Shown one piece after another: positions 1 to 10,461 of a stretch of 64,000 nucleotides of DNA. The DNA is from Scleromitrula shiraiana. Its lineage: Eukaryota > Ascomycota > Leotiomycetes > Helotiales > Sclerotiniaceae. Position 1 is the first letter of the stretch, and each line of letters starts with the position of its first letter. Location of the stretch: contig JABELC010000001.1 in assembly GCA_028455995.1 (NCBI GenBank), positions 1,910,501 through 1,974,500 of the forward strand, written 5' to 3'. The notes below the pieces were generated by a model that made no database searches, was not told the origin of the DNA, and was given only the letters and a program-made list of their open reading frames with translations. The position numbers and the translations under genes are program-made.

Positions 1-328
1 CACCGGTAGTCGAACCAAAATCAAAACCATCCATATGTCCGTCACCGGCTTTTTTGTCTACAGTATTATCCCAATCCAACCTAATCCCACCCGATTCGAG
101 CCTATCCTACCCTATCCAGCGCCATCCAGCCCAATGCTAACCCAACTTAGATGAACGCCCTTCAATTTCAAGACAATGAATGAATGAATGAATGATATTA
201 TCGAATGCCCAAACCAGTTCAATCCAAATCAACCAAACGAAAATGCAAATGCAAATGCAAATTTAGAAGTCATCACGCATACTCAACATCATATTGCAAA
301 TCGTCCATCCATCATCCATACCACCCAA
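1..328. other. Window edge, no gene seen
   Basis: This is the 3' flank of the minus-strand tyrosine phosphatase gene. It holds a short GAAT/ATGA tetranucleotide run at about 179-193 and four AAATGC hexamers at about 240-262. The 65-codon plus-strand reading frame here is low-complexity and antisense to the gene end, so I do not call it. Confidence 0.6.
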
Positions 329-1813
329 TCAAGTATGAACAACCTTAAGCAGCCCACCACCCGCATTATCACCCTCGCTTACTAGTTTTCGTTTTCTCGC
401 CGACGAGCTCAATCTAGAGCTTAAGCTTGAGCTAGGACCATTCGATTTATCGGTTTCATCCACCCACGAGCCATTCCTACTCTTACACGGCGTCAACGCC
501 AATCTAGATGATTCTTTGCCATTCCCATTTAGACGAACAATTTCCTTCCCTTGCTCTCTCTCAATAAATTTCTCTTTCATCACACTATATACCATCAAGA
601 ATTGACTAAGCCGATGAACCATTAACATTCGTTGATCTCTTAGTCTCTTGACAGTTTCAAAAACAGGATCATCGTCTCTTCCTAGGTTGTCGAGATATCC
701 TTGTTCTAATTCTCGTGACAGGTGATCGAGCGCAATGAATGTACCTGTTCGGCCAACGCCTGCGGAACAGTGTATGATACGCGGAGTTGGGGAGTTTTTA
801 TTGGCAATGCGTGAGACGCCTAGGAGAGTGATGAGCGATTGCATATCTTCTGGAGATTGAGGAATATCATTATCGGGCCAATTCAAGAATAGGAAGTGCT
901 GGATTGTTCGTTCTTCCTCAATGACTTCTTCCTCTTCCTTCATTTCAGGTTTTGGTTCAATTGCATTTTCTTCCACAGGTTTCTCATCATCGGAAGCGCT
1001 GGATCGTGATGGCGATGGCAATGGCGAGGATGACGATGTCGGTGACGGTAATGGCGAGCGCATGCGAGGGCTACGCCTCAGCTTTAAAGTTCTCCTGATT
1101 GTACCCCTTTCATACTCCAGGTCCACACATTTAATTTCCCACTCTCCCATCCTCTTCACTTCCCCTACCCTCTGCGCATAATAAACACCGCACTTTTCAA
1201 TGCCATTCTCGACCGGTTTAGTCAACATTACCACCACCTCCGCCTTCTCCTGCCAACACATCTCCCAGAACAAACGCCCATCACGCCCATTGTCTCGCGG
1301 ACCCTGTGTCGCGATGTAATTCTCTTTGATCCCTCCACTGCTCAATGATATTGGCGATGCATTTATATAGCCGAATTGTAGAGAAGATAGATGAATGCGA
1401 TGATGTTCCCAAGGATATACGTCACTGTAACGATTCCGACTTTGTACAACCGGATGAAACATTAACTTATTTGGCATCGTCCGTAATACCCGCTCGTGTT
1501 CACACAAGAGTGCGAATTTAGCAGCTAGCATTTTGGCAGGTAGGTTTAAGAATTTAGGAAGGGCATCATTTTGTTTCAGAGACTGGGAGGGTGAATCTGT
1601 CCTGGCTGCCGAGCCTGGTGTGCCGGGTATTACCTGACGATTAGGAGATTTTGATCGCGAGCGCGGAATAGTCGTCGATAGGGAAAGTAAAGGTTTATCC
1701 GAAGTAACGGGGTGTTCGAAGATAGAAGCAGCCTTTCCTTTCAAATCTTCGGATGTCGGAGATCTCGATGGTCCGTCTAGGGACGGCATGCTTTTGTTTT
1801 TATTGGCAGACAT
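329..1813 (-). CDS. Protein tyrosine phosphatase
   Basis: A classical cysteine-dependent tyrosine phosphatase, 494 aa, single exon, start at 1813 (MSANKNKSMPSL). The PTP loop HCSAGVGRTG lies at about residues 348-357 with catalytic Cys about 349. The WPD loop (NWPDNDIP) is at about 311-318, and an NRYSDVYPWE substrate-loop motif lies further upstream. These make the assignment to the Ptp1/Pyp-type fungal phosphatases firm. Such enzymes dephosphorylate phosphotyrosine, often on MAP kinases; the substrate here is inferred only. About 55 residues of Ser/Pro then Glu-rich low complexity (about 247-302) are inserted just before the WPD loop. The reading frame stays open upstream to about 2119, and an in-frame ATG at 2035 would add 74 residues with a hydrophobic stretch. 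I prefer 1813 because the upstream sequence has a His-rich, non-conserved look. Confidence 0.88.
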   Translation of the reverse strand: MSANKNKSMPSLDGPSRSPTSEDLKGKAASIFEHPVTSDKPLLSLSTTIPRSRSKSPNRQVIPGTPGSAARTDSPSQSLKQNDALPKFLNLPAKMLAAKFALLCEHERVLRTMPNKLMFHPVVQSRNRYSDVYPWEHHRIHLSSLQFGYINASPISLSSGGIKENYIATQGPRDNGRDGRLFWEMCWQEKAEVVVMLTKPVENGIEKCGVYYAQRVGEVKRMGEWEIKCVDLEYERGTIRRTLKLRRSPRMRSPLPSPTSSSSPLPSPSRSSASDDEKPVEENAIEPKPEMKEEEEVIEEERTIQHFLFLNWPDNDIPQSPEDMQSLITLLGVSRIANKNSPTPRIIHCSAGVGRTGTFIALDHLSRELEQGYLDNLGRDDDPVFETVKRLRDQRMLMVHRLSQFLMVYSVMKEKFIEREQGKEIVRLNGNGKESSRLALTPCKSRNGSWVDETDKSNGPSSSLSSRLSSSARKRKLVSEGDNAGGGLLKVVHT

Positions 1814-3303
1814 AATATTATGGTGATTGTGATGATCGTCGTGGTGACCTGGTGTGTGGTGATGAATGTAAATGCGAATGTGCTGCTTCAAGGGGACTTT
1901 TTCCACACCAGGCGTATCATGCAAACGATGATGTCCAAGGAGCCTCATTAGGATAATAGCAAAACGACCAGTAATTTTTAAGAGAATCAAATAGAATAAT
2001 AGAACGGTTATTGGTGCAACATAGAAGTTCCACATCTGCAGGCCAAGAATGAGTGTGGAGAATCCTTCGATCTTATTTTGGGCCAGGATTGAATCAAATT
2101 GAATGGCGAGAAAGATCAAAGATCATTGTGATATCATTGACGAAATTCTTTTCTTCGCTTTGGTGACAGCAATATAGAAATGCTACAGTAACAAAAAGTA
2201 AATTTTAAAGAAGGAAAAAGAAGAGAAATGAAGTAATCGTCGGACTTTGCTTAACCTCTGTGAAGGGATTTTGCTTTTCTGTCGGCGTAGTGAGCAAGAT
2301 GTTTATAGCAAACGAGTTTGTTTATATAAGAATTTATTAATGTTTTATTAAAAATTTTAAAAATTTTAAAATTTTCAATTTTCAATTTTCAATTTAAATT
2401 AAATCAATATAAATCAATATACATTAATTTTAAAAGAATTACTAAATTTAATTTTCATATTTTAAATATTTATTATTATTTTAGTTTCTTACTAGTAAAA
2501 TTAAAATATATTTTATATATAAGTAAAATATAATCATAATTCTCATTAGTAGTAAATAAATTATTACGATACGAGTTCAAGTTATTATTAGTATATGATG
2601 ATAAAAAGTTGATATATTATCAGAGCAATTAATATAACTTGAAGGAATGTAAATACATCTGTGGAATGGCCCGTGCCCTTAGCATAAATTAAATAAAAAT
2701 TAAATAATTTATATAAATTTTTATATCAAATAAATAAACTCTCTTGTTATAGACATCTTGCTTGCATTAATAGAAGGGCGAAGTCCTTTTACAGAGGTTA
2801 AACTAGATAATTGTTAAACCCTTTTTCCTTCGAAAGTTTCGGGCACAACTCAATTATTGGAGTATTTGATGTTAAAGGTCGATGCGATGATTAGGTAATT
2901 ATAGATAAAGAAATTGAGAAACCCCCTGTTTGTTCCAGATCCTTGGGATTTCTAATATGATCTCTGTGGAGTCTCGGGAAATTATATAGATAGTGTCTAT
3001 ATGACATGGTTGAAAGGATATCAAATCAAGAACTTGTTCCAATAATGCATTCAACATTGTGCAAATATACAGTTTGCATCAAAATCTTGCAAAATGACGT
3101 TGGATTCTATACCCAGGGAATTCAAGGTTGTTACAGTATGTAACATTGAAGAGGGGGTTTATAGATATGCTGAGGCGCGTAATGTATGCTTAAAACTAAT
3201 GCTATCTATCGACACAAGAAAGCAGGGGTATTCCCCATGTTATACTAATGATCCTATACCGTCGCCCATTGAATTAAAAAGTGTGACGCCGTTATTACCC
3301 CAA
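1814..3303. other. A+T-rich intergenic region
   Basis: This spacer lies between the phosphatase start and the 3' end of the Shg1-type gene. About 2330-2720 is strongly A+T-rich with repeated AAATTTT/TTTTAAA words and no coding potential. A 140-codon plus-strand frame at 3094-3516 runs into the antisense of the RD repeat and is not credible. I see no RNA gene. Confidence 0.6.
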
Positions 3304-5735
3304 TCAATCTCTCTTCGAATCCCTTCTACTACCTCGACTTCTGCTTCTTTTCCTATCTCGGTCACGATCACGATCACGATCCCTGTCTCTATCCCTATCT
3401 CTATCCCTATCCCTATCCCTATCCCTATCCCTATCCCTATCTCTCCTATCCCTACTTCTACTCCTCTCCGTTCTTCTCCTATCCCTATCTCTGCTTCGGC
3501 TGCGGTATCTCCTTGAATCCCTATCCTTCCTATCATCAGGCGAGCGGCTCCTCCTCGACCTATCCTTGTCACGATCCCTTCTAGGAGAGCGTGATCGTCG
3601 TCTAGATCTATCATCGTCCCTGGATCTCCTCAAATCTCTATCCTTATCTCTATCCCGATCTCTACTCCTCTCACGCTTTCTGTCCGGATCCCGGACGAGA
3701 CTTTCGCGGCGCTCCGTTGCGCCTGGTACATATCGATCAATATTAACAGGGCTCGTGCTTCTCTCAATCCGACTGCTTCTTCTCGCGGTAGGTGATCTGC
3801 TCCGAGCACGAGAATCTCTGACACTCCTGTCGCGATCTCTATGACCTTCCCGATCACGGGTAGACACAGGGCTACTCATCTTGACATCATCTTTCAGTCG
3901 TGGTGTTGAAACTTCATCTACCTTGACTGGTTTAACTATTGGCAGTGCTTTTCTTTCCGCATTCCACAATCTAGCCTCTTCAGCGCGTGCTTTCGCAGCA
4001 GCTACCTTGAACGCTTCTGTGTCTTGTTGTGAGATGATCGGTCTCGTGACGACGGTATCACGGCGTGTATCACGTTCTCGATCCCTTACTCGATCCCGAC
4101 TCCGGGATCTATAGCTTCTTCGTCGATCTCGAGATCTTGAACGAACACGATCTCTATCACGACGATCATCACGATCTCTGCTTGATCTCCGTCTTCTATA
4201 ATCGCCTTGGTCTCTGCTATCTCTTCGTTCCCGTTCACGGTCACGATCTCTGCTATCCCGACGTCTTCGGTCATCATGGTCTCGACTTCCATGCCGAGAT
4301 CTCTCATCTTTATCATTTTTGTCGTTATGGCTGGAATCGGCGTGGGACTCTTCTTTGGTTTTGGTGGCATCAAGAGTTTCCAAATTCCCTTTCTCAAGTT
4401 TTGTGTCCTTGACATCAATTGGTTTATTAGCCGGTGACTGGGGGGTCTTCGATCCAGACTCATCCTTAATTTTGGAAACCTGAGTCTTTTTGACTTCAGG
4501 TTGCTTTGCTGGGGAATCCCGAGATATTGGTTTGATTGCTGAGGAAGGCATCGCCTTGCGAGGTGGTGGTGCCAGAGTTTCATCAATTTCGAGCTCCAAT
4601 TGGTGTCTCGAGCGTTGCGCGACTCGCTTGCCTTCATTAAGAAGATCATTAAGCGCCTCTTGTTCAAGACGCTCAATTTCTTCTTTAGACAACTCTGGTT
4701 TAGGAGCAGGTTGTCGAATATCGGCAGCCGAATCTCTACGCTTCTCATCATCATACCTCCTCCTTCGATCATCTCTATCCCTATCCCTCTCACGACCTCT
4801 GTCTCGATCCCGGTCTCGATCCCGGTCCCGGTCACGATCCATATCCCGTTCTCTATCCCTGTCCCCACGATCTCTATCTCTATCTCTGTCGCGATCACGA
4901 TCCCTGGCTCTGTCCCTCTCCTTCTCTCTCTCCCTCCTCTCCCTCTCTCGCTCCTCCTCGATTTCCAGCTCAGCCTTCTTTCTCGCCTCCCTCCTCTTCT
5001 CCTGATCCGCCTCTATCCTCTTCTCCTCCTCCCTTCTCTTCAATTTCTCAACCCTCCTCTTCTCTTCCGCAATTGCCTTCTCCTTCTCCCAAAGCTCTTC
5101 CCTTGCCTTTTCCCTCACTTCTCTCTTCTTAGCAGCTTCTTCTGCATACTGCTCATCTGTTTTTCCACCCCTCAAGAATTCTTTCTCTGCCGCTTCTTCG
5201 CCAATATCATTTTTCCTAATCGTGCGAATACCATTCTCAATCTCTTCGATATGTGCATCAATCAATTTATCGATTCGCGCCTCAGCAGATTGATAAACAC
5301 CCGCGCGATCGACCGCTCCTTCGATAAGTAGGGTAGCTTTACTGCGATCCAATTTGAGTAATTGCCCTGAGCCTTTCTCCAATTGTTCCTCCGCAACACT
5401 AAGCAATGAACGTGTAAATTCGCTCTCAAATTCCTAGATCCAGTAGTTTCAGTTAGTATAGGGGCCATATATAATTTGCAAACATGCAAATGCTGAACTA
5501 GGTATAGTAAAGGAGAAAATAGAGATGAATTTATTAAGAACTAAACACATACACTCCCTTCCATCTCCTCCCACACTTGTTTCCTCAAACTGTCATAATC
5601 GCCCTTCTTCTTAAAAGTATGAGCCAATCCCTCAATCGCCGCTCTTGTAGCCGACGCAAGTGGTAAATCAGAAGTCTTCAACTTCTTGCGCGGAGGACCA
5701 TTATCCTTCGAATAGGAAGAAGACATCGTAGCCAT
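3304..5735 (-). CDS. COMPASS Shg1/BOD1-domain protein with RD/RS-rich tail
   Basis: Two exons, 5735..5553 and 5433..3304 (intron donor GTATGT, acceptor TAG), give 770 aa. The N-terminus carries the Shg1/BOD1 domain at about residues 28-120: AAIEGLAHTFKKKGDYDSLR, then the exon-2 segment EFESEFTRSLLSV and a LLIEGAVDRAGVYQSAEARI stretch. Shg1 is a subunit of the Set1/COMPASS H3K4 methyltransferase. Residues about 130-300 form a charged Glu/Lys/Arg coiled coil. The remainder is dominated by Arg-Asp, Arg-Ser and Asp-Arg repeats, ending in a run of more than ten Asp-Arg dipeptides and a KRSRSRGSRRDS tail. RD/RS tails are typical of splicing or 3'-end processing factors, so a link between chromatin and RNA is possible but inferred. 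The splice join restores the domain in frame. The 5' end is divergent from the complex I-type gene. Confidence 0.85.
3381..3444. repeat. CCCTAT/CTCTAT hexanucleotide repeat coding for Asp-Arg
   Basis: About ten tandem six-base units (CCCTAT with CTCTAT variants) lie inside the minus-strand Shg1-type gene, where each unit reads GAT-AGG or GAT-AGA, that is Asp-Arg. A second, less regular RD block lies at about 4770-4910. The six-base period keeps the frame open for any copy number, so length variation between strains is expected. Confidence 0.8.
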
Positions 5736-6117
5736 CCTCTGTCCTCAAATTCCAATAGCAGCGCGTTGGTTAACTTTGGTCAAATATTTACATCATTTGA
5801 TTGCGACAAATAAATAAGAAAGAAATTAATAATTGTACGGAGAGATTGCAAACTAGAAAGAACATCGAAGCTCCCAGCTCGAGATATGCATGCGATCACG
5901 TGAAGCCAATTAAATTGCTGTGATTATCACGCTAGGTGCTAAGACGGACCTTCAACTTTGGACCGACGACAACAATTTGAGGTACGGATTAGAAAGCGCA
6001 ATTACCCGTACTATACAACACCCAGACCTATTACTGACTAGTCACACAATTCCAGACTGTGTCCTGCGCTGAAGCTCCCCAAACAAAGATTTGCACAACT
6101 CCTCTTATACATAAACA
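5736..6117. promoter_or_regulatory. Divergent promoter, Shg1-type gene / complex I-type gene
   Basis: The two start codons point away from each other with 382 bp between them. The interval has no coding frame. I see no TATA box I would trust; shared regulation is inferred from geometry only. Confidence 0.4.
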
Positions 6118-6504
6118 ATGGTTTCTAAAGTCCTCTTCTGGGGTGGTTTCGGTATGTTTTCCCATTTTCCCTCCATCTTCTACCTAGAAATTCTCAGCTC
6201 TCGACCCTCCTGCGTCCTCCAAATCCATATTAAATCCCCCGGTTAAACCTCTACTAACATACCCCCTCCCCCACTCGCAGGCCTCGCCGTCCGTGTCTGG
6301 CAACTAGGTCTCGAGATGCGACCATTCTTCAACCGACAATCTCTTTGGGTATACCCAGTATTTGGCGGAGCTGGCGCAAGTTTCGGATACTGGATGCAGG
6401 GGGTTGAGCAAAGACAGCAGGCTATTTTGGGGGCGAGACGGACGGCGATATTAGAGAAGAGGCAGAGGAGGGCAGAGAGGGAGGCAGTTGGTGCGGAGGA
6501 ATAA
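6118..6504 (+). CDS. Small mitochondrial complex I-type accessory protein (putative)
   Basis: Two exons, 6118..6151 and 6281..6504, separated by a 129-bp GTATGT...CGCAG intron, encode 85 aa beginning MVSKVLFWGGFGLAVRVWQL. The join is in phase (G|GC) and restores a hydrophobic N-terminal helix. The middle reads PVFGGAGASFGYWMQG, a second short membrane-like segment, and the end is a basic, Arg/Glu-rich helix. From memory this resembles small fungal proteins annotated as NADH:ubiquinone oxidoreductase 14 kDa-type subunits, which sit at the inner-membrane arm of complex I. Length and layout fit. The family name is less certain than the gene itself. Confidence 0.65.
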
Positions 6505-6930
6505 ATGAGGACTGGTCGATGGGACGGGAAAGATGGGTTTGTGTGGGTATCGACCAGATTATGAGTCAATCGGTACTAGGGATACCAAAACTATCCTGGG
6601 TGGAGGAATGATTGTACAGAGTTTTGCAAGCAATTGGTCAATGAGAAAGGGTTCTACTGTTCACATTCACGAATGATGGGGGACATGCTGTTGGTACAAG
6701 TGTAGTGCTTCGAAGAGGAACCCAGATGGCTTTAGACAAGCTCACAACATGCATAACGAAAATGGTTGAATAAAATCACGGCTTTGCATTCTTTCGACCA
6801 TTATATATCATACAACAGTTTAAACCCTGATGCTACCCAAAGGGGTTTTGAACGCCATTCAACACCTGATCTATCCATGAATTCATCATTCTCTTGTGAC
6901 TATCGTTTTTGCCTTTGCTTGATTCGTCAA

Positions 6931-8467
6931 TCATTGAGCTTCATTTCCCAATCTATGTAACACCGGAACCGAAGTTGGTGGTACGTTTCCATATTCCGTA
7001 ACAATCATATCTATGTATTCAGCAGGTGTGACATCGTACATAGGATTGCAGAGCTGGAGTTTCTTGACGTCATTCCATTTCTCTAGGGAACCCTCTGAGA
7101 TGACAAGCTCATTGGCTGGCGCTATCTCGTTGTGAACGATCGAGTCCAGAGCAACTCTATCACTGAATTTGATGGTCTCACAAAGGACAATGACAGGTTT
7201 GTCTGCCTCCTTGGCCTCCATGGCAACCAAAGCTGTTCCTATTCTTGAGTACAGACGCCCATTTCCCATCATCGCATGTGCCCCAAGTAAAACCTTGGTT
7301 GCGTCTTGAATATTGTGACTGAGCCCATGAATTAGACAATATTTGACATCAATCCCGAGAGTAACAAGTGCGGCTGCCAAATGCTTCCCTTCATGCAAAG
7401 GCCGTGAGTCAACTACAATGACTCGAAATTTTTTGCCCATCTCATGAGCCTTGACTAATGCTGATTGCACCAGACTGCTTTTCGCATATGTCAGTATAAC
7501 ATCTCCATCCCTGATTTTCTCGGCAGTGCTGTCAACAATGACTCTATCGGAAAAGGTAACTCTCTCCCTCATAAATATATCAATAGCTTCGCAGACGATC
7601 TCTTTCGCCTTCGTTTCTGATAGGTCTGGATCAATATGGGATATTTCTGTTTTCAAGAAACGTATAGCATTTCCCATTGAAATAGAAATTGGTCGGCAGG
7701 AAGCCAAATACTCAATTTGAGGTGATAGAACGTGTGGTACAAAGTGACGAATGAGACTTGCGCCTGCGGGCGTTTTGTATGACTCAACAACCTTCACAAT
7801 GGTTAGACGATTAATCATAAAGCTGGAGGTTCAGAGTTCGGGATAGAGGGGCCGGTCCAGTATAGTTGTAATCTGCATAAAAGACAAAACATACCCTTTT
7901 GAATGCTTGAAGCATTGCTACCAGTCTTGCGCAACTTCCACATATTGTATAATTGCTCATCTGTAACCCTAGTGCAAGCACTGCAGGATGAACATCTTTC
8001 CCAGCCCCAGCGATCGTTGTTGTCCGAGGTTTGTATAAATGCCTGAAGAATTCTACGGTCTTGTCTTCTACTTTTGGGGCCTGTGCAACCGGAGCTGGCT
8101 TTGCTGGGCCTCCTCTCACTGGAAGATTCCGTGTTTCTGCACTACTGGGTGAAGCACCTTTCTTTTGTTGTCCTTTCCCTCCTTTCGCTACCTCTAATTT
8201 CTGCCCTCCTACTATAGCTATGGGTGCCGTAGACTCCGAGGTTTGTTTTGCGGCTTGCCTACGTGCAGCTTTCTCCTCCTTTGCCTTCTTCTTTAACTCG
8301 GCGCCCGTTAATTTGGGTGCATCGCCAGTAGCAGGAGTTGCTGCACCTTTCGCCTTTACTGGCTTTCCACCTGCAGGCTTGTTCTGTGATGTAGGTTCTG
8401 CTGATTGCGCTCCTGAGTTAGCAGGTTGAACGGGCTCTGAAGCCGTAGCGGGATCCGAGGAAGGCAT
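6931..8467 (-). CDS. GCD2: Translation initiation factor eIF2B subunit delta
   Basis: Two exons, 8467..7895 and 7791..6931, joined across a 103-bp intron (donor GTATGT, branch CTAAC, acceptor AAG), give 477 aa. The join reads MLQAFKR|VVESYKTPAG, which is family-conserved. eIF2B is the guanine-nucleotide exchange factor for eIF2; the delta subunit is part of its regulatory core and senses eIF2-alpha phosphorylation. Family signatures include HPAVLALGLQMSNYTICGSC, FLKTEISHIDPDL, DGDVILTYAKSS, VIVVDSRPLHEGK and the C-terminal NPMYDVTPAEYIDMIVTE. The first 110 residues are a low-complexity Ala/Lys/Pro-rich tail, as is usual for this subunit. The frame is open eight codons above the ATG at 8467, but only through a TTG. 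A false continuation of exon 1 into the intron ends in a stop. Confidence 0.93.
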
Positions 8468-9412
8468 TGCAAATTTGGAAGTCGTAGGCAAGGTTAAGAA
8501 CCAGATACTATGGCCAAGGCCGACTCGATGCGAAGACCTGGTTATATTTGGCGTTACCAGAATTTGCGAGTGGCTTCAATATGGATTGTAGGAGGAATTT
8601 ATGTGTAGTGGGGTTGCGCGATAGAGAATGAGTCACTTCCTATTGATTCAAATGCTGTGATAAAGTATCGTTAGAGTAGATCTCATCGAGAGATATGGGA
8701 AATCATACGATATTGAGGGTCAAATGACTGAGAGCTGATTTTAAGTATGGTATTGAGATATATCTTCGGTGTTTGGAGGGGAAATTGTTTATCTAGTTCG
8801 ATTTATATCAGGCTGAAGAAATCGAGATTAGCGCAATTTTATCCCTGTCTATGGCCCGCAATACAAAACGCGGGGCGGATACACAAGAAAATAAGTAAGG
8901 CTAATAGTTATAACCTGTCTACAGATGGATATGAGATGAAAATTGCTTGTTCTTAAAATCTATTTGACTATACTCAGATTGATTACTTCTAGAAGTCAGT
9001 ATGCAACGGCCATCGAACCCAGAATAATATTATTCCTGAATAATGCCCGCCAGTAGCATATCAAGTGCTTGAATGGATAAAGAGCAAAGAGATAGCCCAA
9101 GCCTTTATTACAGTCTCCTTTCATGGGAGCTTGATTGTTACAGCCGAACGGGCAGATTATCGTTTTATAACATCATTTCCAAACATTCTATAGTATCTAA
9201 ACGTGCAAACTTTTTGTAGGATACTGGACGTATTTGAGCCTGTATGATATCCGAAGAAACCCAACGCGATAGATTGGATAAATCCAATCTTTTTAGAGTC
9301 ATCCGTCTCCCCTAACTGAAACAGCAGATATGTGAGTATCATTTGTAAATATCAATGCCATTGAATATATTTCTCTGTAGCTCCAGTCGCAATGAATGCC
9401 TTAAAATTATAT
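8468..9412. other. Intergenic region, nothing supported
   Basis: This interval holds the eIF2B-delta promoter and the IF-3 3' flank. Short frames such as 8747-8956 (+) and 9157-9342 (-) show neither homology I recognise nor splice-consistent extension. Confidence 0.5.
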
Positions 9413-10279
9413 TCACCATCGATTGACAGCCGCTGCTTTCTCTGCCACTCCTTCCTTGACGGATGCCTCTTTCGCTGCTGCTGCCGCCTGCTCTCTCTTC
9501 TTTCTCCTCTCTTCCCTCCTTTCTTTCGAGGTAGGCTTTTTTTCCACGGCTCCCTCTGCCTGTTCCTTCTTAGCCTTTCCCTCAAAAAACAAGATTGACA
9601 GCGCCAAAAGCTTCCCATCCATTGGCTTTGTCTCCCTTGCCCCCTCCACCCCCTCCACAAACTCCCTAATAGTCTTTAACAAACCCATCGCCTCCTCCAC
9701 CGTAGCCTTTTTCCCCTTTTTCTTTCCCGCCAGGACAACCTCAACCTTGTTTCCCTTCTCCAAGAACTCCTTCATCTTGTCCAATCTATGTCCCAAATCA
9801 TTCCCATCAATTGCCCAATTCAACTCCACCGTCTTAACCGTAGCAGCTGGATTCTTCCCAATCTTTCTCGCCGCCTTCTTCGCCTCGTGTGCTTCTTTCT
9901 TATTGATGATCTTACAGATGGGAGGTGCGTCGTATGTACCTGCGACAATAGTCTGAAGCATGTATTCTTTGAGATTGATAGAGGCGAGAATATCGGCCGT
10001 GGAGCGGGGTTTTTGGAGCTGTTTGTCGGCGCCAACTAGACGGATTGTCTCTGCAGTTATTTGTTCGTTATATGGTAAGCGAACTTCGGGCATAGCGGTG
10101 GAGTCTTCTTTGAAGGTTCGGCATTGTTGAAAGTTAGGAAGGGTAGTAGAGGTAGGATGAAATTTCGGGATTGGAGTGCTTGTGTAGCGCAGAGAAGCTC
10201 TAGGAGATTGCTCAACCGGGGCGATAAAGATGCGGTGGAGTGCCGAAGCTGTGTTGAATACGCATCTTGAGCTCTTCAT
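9413..10279 (-). CDS. Mitochondrial translation initiation factor IF-3
   Basis: Single exon, 288 aa, start ATG at 10279. The N-terminal 60 residues are rich in Arg, Ser and Ala with few acids, as expected for a mitochondrial presequence. The IF-3 N-domain follows (RLPYNEQITAETIRLVGADK, about 67-86), then the linker. The C-domain begins near ATVKTVELNWAI and contains DLGHRLDKMKEFLEKGNKVE, the conserved IF-3 RNA-binding element. IF-3 keeps mitoribosomal subunits apart and checks initiator tRNA pairing. The tail (about 245-288) is a charged Lys/Glu/Ala helix, a common mitochondrial extension. The gene is head-to-head with IMP1, another mitochondrial gene. Confidence 0.85.
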   Translation of the reverse strand: MKSSRCVFNTASALHRIFIAPVEQSPRASLRYTSTPIPKFHPTSTTLPNFQQCRTFKEDSTAMPEVRLPYNEQITAETIRLVGADKQLQKPRSTADILASINLKEYMLQTIVAGTYDAPPICKIINKKEAHEAKKAARKIGKNPAATVKTVELNWAIDGNDLGHRLDKMKEFLEKGNKVEVVLAGKKKGKKATVEEAMGLLKTIREFVEGVEGARETKPMDGKLLALSILFFEGKAKKEQAEGAVEKKPTSKERREERRKKREQAAAAAKEASVKEGVAEKAAAVNRW

Positions 10280-10461
10280 ATTCTATCGTGATCAATTATA
10301 ACTGGTGTTGTTGTGATGTAAAGTAGAATTGCACCGAAGGTATTGAATATTTGTAAACTGGCCTAATCCCAAATAGGCATCAAGGTATCAAGGTTTCTTG
10401 AATTCAAAGGTTCTAACAACAATCGACCCTAAGAATCTCAAACCCATCGGAATAACATGTC
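10280..10461. promoter_or_regulatory. Divergent promoter shared by mitochondrial IF-3 and IMP1
   Basis: Only 182 bp separate the ATG of IF-3 (minus) from that of IMP1 (plus). Both products act in mitochondria, so co-regulation from one bidirectional promoter is plausible. A two-codon upstream frame (ATG TCA TGA, 10457-10465) overlaps the IMP1 start. Confidence 0.5.

Noticed and set aside
4490..5331. Plus-strand frames of 171 and 243 codons opposite the Shg1-type gene
   Set aside because: They are antisense shadows of Arg/Asp/Glu-rich coding DNA (Ser/Leu/Pro/Ile-rich products), and the minus-strand frame has a recognised domain and splicing.
7811..7894. Continuation of the eIF2B-delta first exon to a stop at 7811
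   Set aside because: The sequence is an intron with consensus donor and branch site; splicing restores conserved family sequence in phase.
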